64,000 nt of DNA from CBCXVS01 sp965178525. GTDB taxonomy: Bacteria > Tectomicrobia > Entotheonellia > Entotheonellales > Entotheonellaceae. Position 1 is the stretch's first letter. The number at the start of each line of letters is the position of its first letter. A model generated the notes under the pieces. The model had not been told where the DNA came from. It searched no databases and saw only the letters and a list, made by a program, of their open reading frames with translations. The DNA lies in the NCBI GenBank assembly GCA_965178525.1, contig CBCXVS010000002.1:1-64000 (forward strand). The letters are read 5' to 3'. A program made the translations under genes and the position numbers. Positions 9,027-18,393 of the stretch are shown in pieces.

Positions 9027-9426
9027 GGGTCCAGGGAAGCTAGCCGCACGTGGTCACCCGCGCAGTGTCATCATCGCGCTGTGCGTGGTGGCCCGTTGCC
9101 GCCGCCGCAACGCCAACGCCGCCGGCCATTCGTCGCCCGCCAGGAGCACCAGCGCCATGCGCTGCGGCACCAACGAGTGGCAGAGCAAGGCGGCTTCCGC
9201 TTCAAGCTTGTCGATCTGGTCATCGAGTGTCCGGATCGCCTTTCGACAATCCACGCCTTCCTACACCATGATCGATCGGGAATCCTAACGTCCCGAGGCT
9301 TGTGATAGCCCCCACAATTTGCCACAATGCCCTGTCCATATCGTCGCGCGTTTCCGCCTGCGCACCCGTGGTGACGATCTCTCCGGGCGCTTCTCGTGCT
9401 CCGAATACAGCAAAGGAGACATTCTG
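9027..9426. other. 400-bp gap with no convincing gene
   Basis: A 66-codon minus-strand frame with a GTG start (9054-9254) reads LDDQIDKLEAEAALLCHSLV and could be a remnant of a coiled-coil protein, but nothing else supports it. The bases 9412-9426 (AAAGGAGACATTCTG) are the ribosome-binding region of the dihydropyrimidinase gene. Confidence 0.4.
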
Positions 9427-10887
9427 ATGAATTTCGATCTGGTGATCCGCAACGGAACTGTGGTGACCGCCTCCGATACGAGCCGCTGTGACATCGGGGT
9501 GCAGGACGGCCGCATCACCGCGCTGGCCGGTCAGCTGCCACCGGGCGCCAACGACATCGACGCCACGGGCAAGCTGGTGTTGCCGGGCGGCATCGACAGC
9601 CACTGCCACATCGAACAACGATCGGCGGCTGGCATCGTGTGCGCGGATGATTTTTATAGCGGCTCGGTGTCCGCTGCTTTTGGCGGCACCACGACGATCA
9701 TTCCATTTGCTGCTCAGCATCGTGGCCAGTCGCTACGCGATGTGGTGCACGATTACCACATCTGCGCCGAACCCAAGGCGGTGATCGACTACGCCTTTCA
9801 TCTGATCATTTCCGATCCGACGGAGACGGTGCTGACGCAGGAACTCCCGGCGCTGATTCAGGAGGGCTACACCTCATTCAAGGTTTATTTGACGTACGAT
9901 TTACTCAAAATCGACGACTATCAGCTTCTCGACGTCTTTGCCCTAGCGCGGCGTGAGCAGGCGATGGTGATGGTGCACGCGGAAAATCACGATGTCATCA
10001 AGTGGATGACCAATAAACTGCTGGCCGAAGGCCATCGGGCGCCCAAGTTTCATGCCATTGCCCACACCCGCATCGCCGAGGCCGAGGCCACGCACCGCGC
10101 CATCAAATTGGCGGAGATGATGGATATCCCGATGCTCTTGGTGCATGTCTCAGCCCCGGAGGCGATTGATGCCATTCGCACGGCGCAGACCCGGGGGCTC
10201 AAAATCTATGGGGAAACATGCCCGCAGTACTTGTTTTTGACGGCAAAAGATCTCGACCGCCCAGGTATGGATGGCGCCATGTTCTGCTGCAGCCCGCCGC
10301 CACGGGATGAGGCGGCGCAGGAAGCGGTCTGGCAGGGGCTCGGCAATGGGACGTTTCAGGTGCTCTCTTCCGATCATGCGCCGTATCGCTTTGACGAGAC
10401 TGGGAAACTGGCGCACGGCAGGAATGCTGCCTTTAAGGATATCGCCAATGGCGTGCCCGGTCTCGAACTGCGCTTGCCGCTGTTATTCTCCGAGGGCGTC
10501 AACCAGGGCCGCCTCGATTTGCACCAGTTCGTTGCCCTCACGGCAACCAACGCGGCTCGGCTGTACGGCTTGTATCCGCGCAAGGGAACGATTGCGGTCG
10601 GCGCCGATGCGGACTTGGCGCTTTGGGACCCCGGCAAACACGTCACCGTGCAGGCCGAACAGCTTCACGATCAAGTCGGGTATACGCCATACGAAGGCCG
10701 CACCATCACCGGCTGGCCCGTGACGGTGCTGAGCCGTGGCCGCGTGGTCATCGACCAGGGCGAGCTGCGCGCCGCCCGTGGCAGCGGAGCGTTTCTGCCT
10801 TGCGTGCCACCTGAGGCGGCCAAACCGCTTGGGCGGCGCGTGCCGGAGTTCCATCCCGATGCCAATTTCGGGGTGCAGCTCCTGTAA
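9427..10887 (+). CDS. Dihydropyrimidinase / D-hydantoinase
   Basis: This is a cyclic amidohydrolase of 486 residues, the standard length, predicted to open the ring of dihydropyrimidines or 5-substituted hydantoins. The metal ligands are present. They are His-x-His in DSHCHIEQ (about residues 59 and 61), the carboxylated Lys in SFKVYLTYD (about 152), His in MVMVHAENHD, His in LLVHVSAPE and Asp in SSDHAPYRF. The His-x-His motif reads HCHIEQ rather than the usual HTHL, placing it in a side group of the family. The ATG at 9427 has AAAGGAGA 9 bp upstream. No beta-ureidopropionase or transporter gene sits beside it, although the NMT1-like binding protein at 7055 belongs to a family that includes pyrimidine-compound importers. 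Confidence 0.93.
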   Translation: MNFDLVIRNGTVVTASDTSRCDIGVQDGRITALAGQLPPGANDIDATGKLVLPGGIDSHCHIEQRSAAGIVCADDFYSGSVSAAFGGTTTIIPFAAQHRGQSLRDVVHDYHICAEPKAVIDYAFHLIISDPTETVLTQELPALIQEGYTSFKVYLTYDLLKIDDYQLLDVFALARREQAMVMVHAENHDVIKWMTNKLLAEGHRAPKFHAIAHTRIAEAEATHRAIKLAEMMDIPMLLVHVSAPEAIDAIRTAQTRGLKIYGETCPQYLFLTAKDLDRPGMDGAMFCCSPPPRDEAAQEAVWQGLGNGTFQVLSSDHAPYRFDETGKLAHGRNAAFKDIANGVPGLELRLPLLFSEGVNQGRLDLHQFVALTATNAARLYGLYPRKGTIAVGADADLALWDPGKHVTVQAEQLHDQVGYTPYEGRTITGWPVTVLSRGRVVIDQGELRAARGSGAFLPCVPPEAAKPLGRRVPEFHPDANFGVQLL

Positions 10888-10909
10888 GGGAGGTCAAGCT
10901 GGCGCTACC

Positions 10910-11815
10910 CTAACCGCTAGAGCCCAGCGCCGCGTCTTTCACCGCCTGGCTGACGGTACTGTGAGGTACGCCAAAATATAAGGCAATGGCTTTGATGCTA
11001 TATAACCCGGACAAATAGGCCGCTGCCATGGCTTGGCGCTCATCGGTATGCTCGTTGACAAAATCTTGCAGGGATTTACGGGGCGCGTGGTGCGGTTCCT
11101 CGGGTATCTTGCTCTGTTCCGTGTCAGACGTGGTCCGCGATCGCCTCTGTGCCACGACATGGTCATCACTCACCGGACGTTGGCGCCAACGTCCTATGCG
11201 CGCGACGCCCCGTTCCGGGAAGATCGGGCGCCATATCGTGGTCCAGAGGCTTTTGAAGCGTCCTACGGTTGTTTGGCGCAAGTAGATATGGCGTAAGGCA
11301 TCGAGCCTGACCCGATTGAGAATTCCCTCACGCACGATCGCATACCGTTCCGGCCGCTCTTGCACCCACATCTGCCCAGCCGGCACCATCTCAATCACCC
11401 CCTGGCGCCGTAATGCCTCTTCCTTTCTGATGTCTCTGTCTCGCCAGCGCCGCCGGCGCTTCCGATACGTGAAGCGGCCCGTGACGGTCTGTCCCCGGGC
11501 ATGTGTGGATGCTTGGCGCACAAATCTCTGGGCAAAATAACCCTGCGCTTGCTGCGAGATGAGATTGAAATCATAGCCTTGCTGACAGAGCCGATAGGCC
11601 TCGATAAAGGCATGTTGGTAGGCACGCGAATGTTCGGACCACGGGACAAGAGATCGGAGTTTCGCCGTCACATAGGCTGCGACGGCGCGTACCTAGTGTT
11701 CCACGTCCTGCACGTCATGGCCCTGATGCTCGATGTTCAAGGTCTCGATCTGCGTTAGACGATCTCCTGCAGGTTTTCCAACTCGGTTGAAGGCGATCAT
11801 CACTTGCTTACTCAT
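10910..11815 (-). pseudogene. Unrecognised gene with C-terminal HTH, interrupted by an amber codon
   Basis: One frame runs from an ATG at 11815 (MSKQVMIAFNRVGKPAGDRL) to the stop at 10910, broken once by TAG at 11693-11695 after HDVQDVEH. A GTG at 11671 could restart translation to give 253 residues. The middle is rich in Arg (TYRKRRRRWRDRDIRK) and contains no family I recognise. The last about 45 residues, QAMAAAYLSGLYSIKAIALYF then GVPHSTVSQAVKDA, form a helix-turn-helix like that appended to REP-associated transposases and similar proteins. A DNA-binding or transposition role is a guess. The amber codon makes it probably non-functional at full length. Confidence 0.55.
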
Positions 11816-12175
11816 CGTCTGTTTTCATCGCCATGCTATTTTCCCCCCTAGTACACGCCGGCTGAAGTCCGCCATCGGTTTGAGCGCCGTAAGCCAAGCC
11901 ATATCAGAGCGATCAAGCGATGAACCATTTGCGGTACGCAGGACTAGCATGGCCGCGTCGTTCGTACACCCTGAAATAGCAAACGGCGTGCCAGGCCGTT
12001 TGCTGCTCAGTGGAGAGGGGCAAGCAAACCGGCCGTCGGGTGGGGAACCAAACAGCAGGTGTCTCATCAGCGCAACAACACAAGCCGAATGTCTCAAAAA
12101 TGGACCTGCATGTTCACGCCAATGCTCCCAAGGGATACCTATCATTTTGCCTCAGTACGAACGCCTTTTGAAGCG
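11816..12175. other. 360-bp gap with no convincing gene
   Basis: A 106-codon minus-strand frame (11825-12145) and an overlapping plus-strand frame are open, but neither shows a family motif or a ribosome-binding site. The region lies between two decayed genes and probably contains more eroded sequence. Confidence 0.4.
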
Positions 12176-12510
12176 TTAAAGCTGCTTTAATCGGGGATCG
12201 AGCACGTCCCGCAGCGCATCTCCCAGCAGGTTGACGCCGGAAATCGACAGCCACGGGGAATCCTCCCAAAACGCCATGGCTCCGGCCAGCGCACTACCCC
12301 AGGACGGGGTTTGCGGGTCAACGCTCAAACCCAAGCAGCTCAGCGAGGCTTCCACCAGGATGGCGGCGCCCAGCAGGGCCGTGGCAATGATCAGGTACGG
12401 AGCGGTACAGTTGGGGATGACATGGCAGAATAGAATACGAAAGGGACTACAGCCCACGGCCTGTGAAACTTCCACATGCTGCGATTCCTTCACCGTTAAA
12501 GCTGCCGACC
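12176..12510 (-). pseudogene. Remnant of a DppC/OppC-type peptide ABC permease
   Basis: The frame reads VRSAALTVKESQHVEVSQAV then GCSPFRILFCHVIPN, which is the EAA loop of a dipeptide/oligopeptide permease. TAPYLIIATALLGAAILVEA and SLSCLGLSVDPQTPSWGSAL follow, then the C-terminal tail NLLGDALRDVLDPRLKQL. Everything before the EAA loop is missing. About a dozen residues are also deleted between PWLSI and SGVNLLGD, where the last transmembrane helix should be. No other transporter genes are adjacent. It is a decayed fragment of what was once a full five-gene importer. Confidence 0.75.
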
Positions 12511-12744
12511 GCACACTGCCAAAAGCCGTCTGGTCATCTGACATCTCCGACTTCAGAGCTGGAATCCACACACTGTAGGGTATGAATGTGGCTCACATAT
12601 ATACCAAAGCGGTAGGGATGTCAAGGGGGAACAAGTCCCAGGCAGGGTAAGCGCATTCGGATTGCCCGGTTAAGACGCGCAAGAGATACGCCAGCCCCCC
12701 TCCCTCAATTCTCAAATCCTAGCATGGCGTCATAAAACGGCTCT

Positions 12745-12772
12745 TTGACAAGTCTGAACTGTGGCTTATAAT
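12745..12772 (+). promoter_or_regulatory. Consensus sigma-70 promoter for the gene at 12822
   Basis: TTGACA at 12745-12750 and TATAAT at 12767-12772 are perfect hexamers with a 16-bp spacer. Transcription would start near 12780, about 40 bp before the ATG at 12822 and its AAGGAGG ribosome-binding site. Confidence 0.75.
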
Positions 12773-12821
12773 CGATGGCATTCGGGTATACTCTCACTCA
12801 AGGTTTCACAAGGAGGTGGAT

Positions 12822-13424
12822 ATGAAGCGCATGATCCCGCTCCTCCTGGTCATGATCGCCGCCCTGATGGTGACCGGGAGCCAAAGTGATGCCAAGGATG
12901 TGCAGCCCATGTTCGGCGGTACGCTCATCGATGGGTACGATTTCGCCAACGATCGGGGCCCGAAAGGGAGTATCGCCTACGACGCCAAACAAAACCACTT
13001 CAAAGGCTCGTACACCGGACTCAAAGGGCCGGAAGGCCGGCGGGCGATTTTTGCCTGGCTGCATGACACGGTGAACCAGAAGACGACCTATCTGGGAGCG
13101 GTGGGCTGGTTGCGGGTCAAGACCGGTGGCAAGACCAAAGGCCGCTTTACCATCCCGCTGCCGGCTAGGTACAAAGGCGGCAAATTCGGCAGCCATGAGA
13201 TCATCGGGTTCTCGATGGAAAAAACCGCGTCTCTCGATGGCAAAAAAGTGGTGCAGAAGCCGAAGGAGCCAGCCGGAAGCGATCTTGCGGCCTTGCCGAA
13301 ACCCGCGTTTTATTTGTTCGCCGCGCTGCCGGGGGCGGACACGCAAATGCATTATTGCGGACACGGGCAGGATTTCTGTTTCGCCAATGCCAAGGGATTG
13401 GCGAAACAGAACTGTTATGATTGA
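12822..13424 (+). CDS. Secreted protein, unknown
   Basis: The 200-residue product opens with a signal peptide (MKRMIPLLLVMIAALMVTG, SQSDA), with cleavage probably after SDA. The mature domain is basic and glycine-rich, with GGTLIDGYDFANDRGPKGSI, YTGLKGPEGRRAIFAWLHDT and the Cys-containing tail YCGHGQDFCFANAKGLAKQN. Two or three Cys near the C-terminus may form a disulphide. The ATG at 12822 has a perfect AAGGAGG 6-7 bp upstream; the GTG two codons earlier overlaps that site and is less likely. It has a consensus promoter and is probably well expressed. No family was recognised. Confidence 0.75.
   Translation: MKRMIPLLLVMIAALMVTGSQSDAKDVQPMFGGTLIDGYDFANDRGPKGSIAYDAKQNHFKGSYTGLKGPEGRRAIFAWLHDTVNQKTTYLGAVGWLRVKTGGKTKGRFTIPLPARYKGGKFGSHEIIGFSMEKTASLDGKKVVQKPKEPAGSDLAALPKPAFYLFAALPGADTQMHYCGHGQDFCFANAKGLAKQNCYD
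13375..13410. repeat. Perfect 14-bp inverted repeat inside the 3' end of a CDS
   Basis: TCTGTTTCGCCAAT and ATTGGCGAAACAGA are exact reverse complements separated by the 8-base loop GCCAAGGG. The hairpin covers the last codons of the gene at 12822-13424 and would form in its mRNA. No T-run follows, so it is more likely an mRNA-stabilising or binding structure than a classical terminator. Confidence 0.7.
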
Positions 13425-13543
13425 ATCTGCGGGCAAAAATATGTGAACTGTAAAAAGGCTGGCATCGCCTCGCACTAACGTGACAGTTCGCATCGCGTCC
13501 GGCTCGTGTAGCCGGACTCACTTTGTCATTCTCGGATATCCTC

Positions 13544-14098
13544 ATGAAATGTGTGCTGCTTCTACTCATGGCGTTGACCCTCATGTCGCCTGCACTCTCG
13601 GCCCATGCGCCGCAATTCCACGACTTTCAGCTCGTGGCGTTTTCTCGCCCCTTTCCCGCCCCGCTCTTTGCCTTACGCGATTTGGCAGAGCAACCGCGTC
13701 AACTGGCCGAGTTTCAGGGGCACTATGTCCTGTTAAATTTCTGGGCCACTTGGTGTACGCCGTGCCTGGAAGAGATGCCCGCGTTGGAGAAGCTGTACCA
13801 AAAGTTGCGGCCGCACCGCTTTGTGGTGGTCGCGGTGGCAACCGATGAGACCGGGGCGGCGCAGGTTGCGCCTTTTGTGCGCAAATTGCGCCTGACGTTT
13901 CCGATCCTGCTCGATGCCGAGCAACGTGTCTCTACAACCTATGGGGCTCGGGACTTGCCCGCCTCGTTTTTGCTCAATCCCAAGGGGCAGGTGATTGCCG
14001 CGGCGAAGGGGGCGCGAGATTGGTTTTCGGCGCAGGCCCTGTCCTATTTTGAAGAATTGCTCCAGGCCGGACCACCGGCGCAACGTCCTTCGCCGTGA
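13544..14098 (+). CDS. TlpA/ResA-like thioredoxin-fold protein
   Basis: This is a periplasmic thiol-disulphide oxidoreductase of 184 residues. An N-terminal signal (MKCVLLLLMALTLMSPALSA) precedes a thioredoxin fold with the redox centre WCTPC in LLNFWATWCTPCLEEMPALE (about residues 65-84). The cis-Pro is in DLPASFLLNPKGQV. ResA/TlpA proteins keep Cys of apocytochrome c or other exported proteins reduced. The large two-haem protein at 15041-18111 and the di-haem oxidoreductase at 23644 are possible clients nearby. The PpiC isomerase follows 13 bp downstream, so the two form a small periplasmic protein-folding operon. The ATG at 13544 is preferred because the signal peptide starts there. Confidence 0.88.
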   Translation: MKCVLLLLMALTLMSPALSAHAPQFHDFQLVAFSRPFPAPLFALRDLAEQPRQLAEFQGHYVLLNFWATWCTPCLEEMPALEKLYQKLRPHRFVVVAVATDETGAAQVAPFVRKLRLTFPILLDAEQRVSTTYGARDLPASFLLNPKGQVIAAAKGARDWFSAQALSYFEELLQAGPPAQRPSP

Positions 14099-14111
14099 TA
14101 GGGATGGGTCG

Positions 14112-14930
14112 ATGTTACGCAGAAGCGTAGGGCGTCTGTTCATGGGTCTCAGCCTATTCTGGCAGGTCCTGTCACCCGCCGGGGCGCAAGACACCGATCC
14201 CGTGGTGGCTAAAGTGAACGCGCATGAAATCCGCCTCTCCTATGTCTACCAGAAGATTGAGGCGCTGCCACTGGGCGAACAAATCGATGTGCGCGCGCAA
14301 ATCCGGCACTTTGTCGACTCGGTCATCCAGGAGGAAATCCTCTTCCAATCGGCGTGGCGTCATGGCCTGCAGGAGGAGCCGGAGCTGCGCGAGCAGGTGA
14401 AAGCCACGGTCGTCGACTACCTGATTCAGAAATACGTCAAAGCCCGCATCCAGATCTCGGAGGCGGCGATTCAGGCCTATTACCGCGACCATGCCAGCGT
14501 GATTCGGGGAGAACATGTGCGCGTGCGGCACATCCTGCTCAAAACGCGCCAGGCGTGCGAGGCCATGCTGGCGCAAATCGATTCGGAAGCGACCTTCATC
14601 GAGATGGCCAAGACGCACTCGCTTGACGCCACTTCCGCCGCTAAGGGCGGCGATTTGGGGCGCTTCATGCGGCATCCGGGGCCGCTGGGGTTTGAGGAAC
14701 AATGGTTCGACATGCAGCCGGAAGAGATGCGTGTTTTTGTCTCCCCACAAGGGTGCCATATCATTCGTCTGGTGGAGCGGAACACGCCGCCTCTGCCGCC
14801 CTTGGAAGACGTCCGGGAGCGCATTCAATTCGTGTTGCAACGCGACCAAGAAATCGCCTTACTGCGTGCGTTGATTGACCAACGTGGCCAGGATATGAAT
14901 GTTGAACGTATCGAGGCCAACATCCAATAG
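14112..14930 (+). CDS. PpiC-type peptidyl-prolyl cis-trans isomerase
   Basis: The 272-residue product begins with a signal peptide (MLRRSVGRLFMGLSLFWQVL, SPAGA). A SurA/PrsA-like N-terminal helical domain (residues about 30-125) is followed by a parvulin domain. The latter is visible as EHVRVRHILLKTRQACEAML, FIEMAKTHSLDATSAAKGGD and LGRFMRHPGPLGFEEQWFDM, ending VSPQGCHIIRLVERNTPP. Such proteins assist folding of exported or outer-membrane proteins. It lies 13 bp after the TlpA-like gene and shares its transcript. The ATG at 14112 is preferred because the signal peptide begins there and GGGATGGG precedes it. Confidence 0.88.
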   Translation: MLRRSVGRLFMGLSLFWQVLSPAGAQDTDPVVAKVNAHEIRLSYVYQKIEALPLGEQIDVRAQIRHFVDSVIQEEILFQSAWRHGLQEEPELREQVKATVVDYLIQKYVKARIQISEAAIQAYYRDHASVIRGEHVRVRHILLKTRQACEAMLAQIDSEATFIEMAKTHSLDATSAAKGGDLGRFMRHPGPLGFEEQWFDMQPEEMRVFVSPQGCHIIRLVERNTPPLPPLEDVRERIQFVLQRDQEIALLRALIDQRGQDMNVERIEANIQ

Positions 14931-14937
14931 ACCAGAG

Positions 14938-15015
14938 GGCAAAGGACGCGAAGATCACGAAGAATCAAAACGCATTCGTCCCCTTCGCGTCCTTCGCGAA
15001 TCCTTTTTCATCAAT
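14938..15015. repeat. Interspersed REP-like element, copy 1
   Basis: AAGGACGCGAAG at 14943 and the inverted CTTCGCGTCCTT form an imperfect hairpin around AGAATCAAAACGC. Closely similar sequence recurs at 59886-59968, and the right half recurs at 28511-28556. All lie between genes. Confidence 0.75.
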
Positions 15016-15040
15016 CCTGTGTCACAGAAGCTCCGTGAGG

Positions 15041-18000
15041 TTAACCCTGAGATCGGTCAGGCCGGAGCAGGATTCCACCGCTAGCCACGCACTCCAGAAT
15101 CAGCTCGCGTACGGATTTCTCATAGCGTTGCGTATTGCCCGCTGCATCCGTTGCCGTGACTTTCACCCGTGTCGGGACAAGCCCGCTGATGTCCACGCCG
15201 CCAAGGGGCACGGCATAGACCCCATTCGTTAAGTCCGTTTCGGTCCGCCAGACCTGGCCATTGATATCGATACTGAGGCTGGCCAGCCCACCGCTATCAT
15301 CCCAATAGCCGACGTTGAATGATTGTGGATGGAGACAGTCCGCACCGCCCTCTAACGCCCCATCGACGGTCGGGTGGAAGCGGTCATCGTGATACCCATA
15401 CGGTTTGCCGGTGTCGGCGACGGCGTGATTGTCGATCCATTGCCCGAGTTGGTAGACCCAGTGGGCCGCGTCCGGGTCCGATCCATCGCACAGGCCAAGG
15501 CTGGCGTGAACGTCGCTGAACTTATAGCCACAACGCTTGGGATTGTCCTCGGTATAGTCGCTGTAGTCGGCGGGCGAGGGTTGATACGCCAGTTTGTCAT
15601 TATCGCGTCCATCCGTCCGGGCGCCGCGGGCGGCCCAGAACAAGCGGCTCGCGTTAGCGCTGTAGCGATCGATATATTTCTTTTTGCGCATGGTATATAG
15701 CGGGCTGCCATCGCTTAAATCATTGAGCAGGTTCGGATCGTAGCTCAAGGCGTCCAGTGAGGCTGGCGTCGCGCTCGGCCCATTGTCGGCGTGGCAGCCG
15801 CCACAGTACTGCTGGAATGGCGCCGAGAGGTCTTGCCACGCCGGCACGTTTTGCACCGGTGCGTCATGGGTCTGCCGCATCGGTTGGCAAGACGCATCAT
15901 AGGTGATCGCGGGCGTCGTGCGCACCATATCGTGCGGCGTGACATTGGGATCGGCGGAATCACTGCTGTCCCACGACATGCCCTCACCTGCGCGGTGGTT
16001 GTGACACCCGCCACAATCGGCGCGCGTTTCACGCGGTTTCAGGCTGTGCCAGGAGCGCACATCCGCCAGCTTCAGGCCGTTGCGGTCAAGCAGATGAAAG
16101 TCGATCGGGACATTCGCTGGCACAATGGCCTTGAACGACGTGTCCGTTTGGCCGTCCATACCGATTTCAAAGACCCCCAAAAGCCGCTTGGTTTCTTTGG
16201 TGTTGCCGAACCTCCCATCTGTCGTGTAGCCCTGTGCCCAGGAGCTATTCTGATCGTCGTTGATCTTGTTACTGGTCAGATAGATCGCAATGCCAAACAC
16301 GTCATCCCGCGTTGGTTTAGCACAGGAGCCGGTCTGGGCGTTGATATCGCCTGGGGCATCGACGATGACCCGTGTCAGGCTGTCGATATTGTTCAAAATT
16401 TGATCAATGGTATTGCCTGCTTTGTAGGGATTGTAGTACCCCTGACTGTCTTTGCAATCGATGGGTTTGATATCGGTGTTGATGAGGCTGGCAGTGCCAA
16501 CCATGGCAAAGGGATGGCCGGCCGGGATTGGCGTATTGGGGTCGATGACGCTCGGCGGTCTTGCCTTTTTGGCTTTGCCGCGCGGGTGAGGGGCGCCGGT
16601 TAGCCGGTAGGTCCAGTCGATGAGCGGTTTCGCCCACACCGCTCCCCAGTGTGAGTCAAGCGAGCGAATCACAGGGAGATAGGCGCCTACCGTTGACGGA
16701 TGGGCCGGTTCCAGATCCGTGAAGACGATTTCAGGGTGGTAGGGATGCGCATCGTTTTTATGATTGCCCCATCCCGGATCGTAGGTGAGATAGAGCTTGT
16801 CCGGTCCGCCGCACGCCGGGGTGGTGAATTTGCCAACCGGGCTTTTATAATCGCCTTTCTTCACGCCGGGGGTCAGATTATAAGACCCGACCTGAGCGGG
16901 TAGCCACCCGACCCCGGCGCCGGAGGGCTGATTGTAGCGATTGATACCGGCTTTGGCCATGTCTTGGGCCACGATAAAGCCAAACCCGTTGTTGTTGGCG
17001 TTATAGTACTGTGTGACGACTTCGTAATCGCCGCTGGGCAGGGCACCATTGGTGCGTTTGACGCAGAAAGTCCCCAAATGCGCCGCTTCGTTGCCGATTC
17101 CGTAACCATACAGCGATCCCATTTGCTCCCGACAAGCCGTTGGATTTGCCAGTGTCTGGCGTCTTCCGTATGGGCCTGATAGGAAAACGCAAGGCCGACA
17201 CGGAGGCGGTTCGGACTCAGGGCCGAGGTCGTGGTGTAATATTGAAACTGATTGATATTCCTGATCCTCAGGGGAGCGCCTGACCGTTTGCCTTGGCGAA
17301 TATCCGCCGTGAATAAATTAAAATTTTTATTTTTCTTGGTTTGATTGGCATTCGAGTTTTTGAGCTGCTTGCGGTTGCTCGCAAACACCAACTTGCGGCC
17401 GTATTCGGTGTTCACTTCGATAGCGCCGATATAGACCACGCCTCCGGTCTCCCGCTCCTGGCTCTGGGCCACCGCGGGCTTCATGGCGTCAGCGTACTTG
17501 TCCACGGTTTGCGTCAGACGGGAGACGTTTAGTTGGCTCACGGGGAACGCCGGATCGTTGAGCTTGGGGCCGAGATCGATGGCATACAAATCGCCCCCAA
17601 GCGGCCAGCCGTCGAAATTGCTGTGCCCGGTGGATTGGCAACAGTAAGGCGGAAAATTCAGGGCATCGTGAAAGTACGAGAAATAGACGCGTTTGCCGTT
17701 AATGGAGACGCTCGGTTCGGTCACGGAACCATGGATGCGTCCCTCGGTGGGACCTAGCGGATAATCGACCAGCGCATCGTGTACACCGGGAATCGGAAAG
17801 AGCCGCTCCGTCGTGCCATCGGCATTGAGCATCCATAATTCCTGCCCCCGGCTGGGCGCGCCCGCTTCCAAGACGTCGGCACCCAGATTCCCGCCGTTGC
17901 GTATCGTGGCGTCCCGATAGGTGGCGATGAATACCATGGGATAGGCCGGCTTCTTGTACGTGCTCGGCTCGTGTTTCCAGGTTGTAAATTGCGGTTCGCT

Positions 18001-18111
18001 CCATGCCGGCGGGGTTGAGGTGGTCAACAGGAGCGTCGCAACCATCATGCAAAGCAGAGCGACCCTAGCGGGTGGGTGTGAACGCATATGTGCCGTTAGT
18101 TTCGTGGTCAT
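15041..18111 (-). pseudogene. Two-haem beta-propeller protein (HzsA-like), frameshifted
   Basis: Two overlapping frames form one protein of about 1,020 residues. The N-terminal frame (start 18111) has a signal peptide and a beta-propeller-like region with PD40-type pieces (GQELWMLNADGTTERLFPIP, VTEPSVSINGKRVYFSYFHD). The second frame, from about 17120 to 15041, carries two CxxCH haem motifs, CGGCHNH and CGGCHAD, and a C-terminal beta domain. Adding one G to the run at 17118-17120 would restore KWGSLYGYG and join the frames. Propeller plus two CxxCH domains resembles the hydrazine synthase alpha-subunit-related family, found widely outside anammox bacteria with unknown activity; this match is from memory of architecture. 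It would be periplasmic or extracellular and would need cytochrome c maturation. A homopolymer indel may be a draft error. Confidence 0.65.
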
Positions 18112-18393
18112 GCCTCCGTTTCCTTTCCCTGAGCGTGTAGCAAAATGATCACTGTGTCTTAAACGCTCGCTTTATCGACGGAGGAAATTTTCGGCTTGAG
18201 TCAGGCGTGATATTGTTGGGGCTGGGTTGCCCACCCTTGAGAAGAGCTACCGCGACGAGACCGGTCTCGTCCTGAATCTCGGCGACGCGCACGCGCAGGG
18301 CGACCGCGTCGGCGCCGCCGAGATCTGCGGCGGGCAGGTGGAAAATGCGAAAACGGGTCAGACACCATTTTTTTGTCCATGGAAATGGGCAAG

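Noticed and set aside
9054..9254. A 66-codon minus-strand frame with a coiled-coil-like start
   Set aside because: GTG start with poorly spaced site and no family match; left as part of a gene-free gap.
11825..12145. A 106-codon minus-strand open frame as a gene
   Set aside because: No ribosome-binding site or recognisable pattern; it lies between two pseudogenes.
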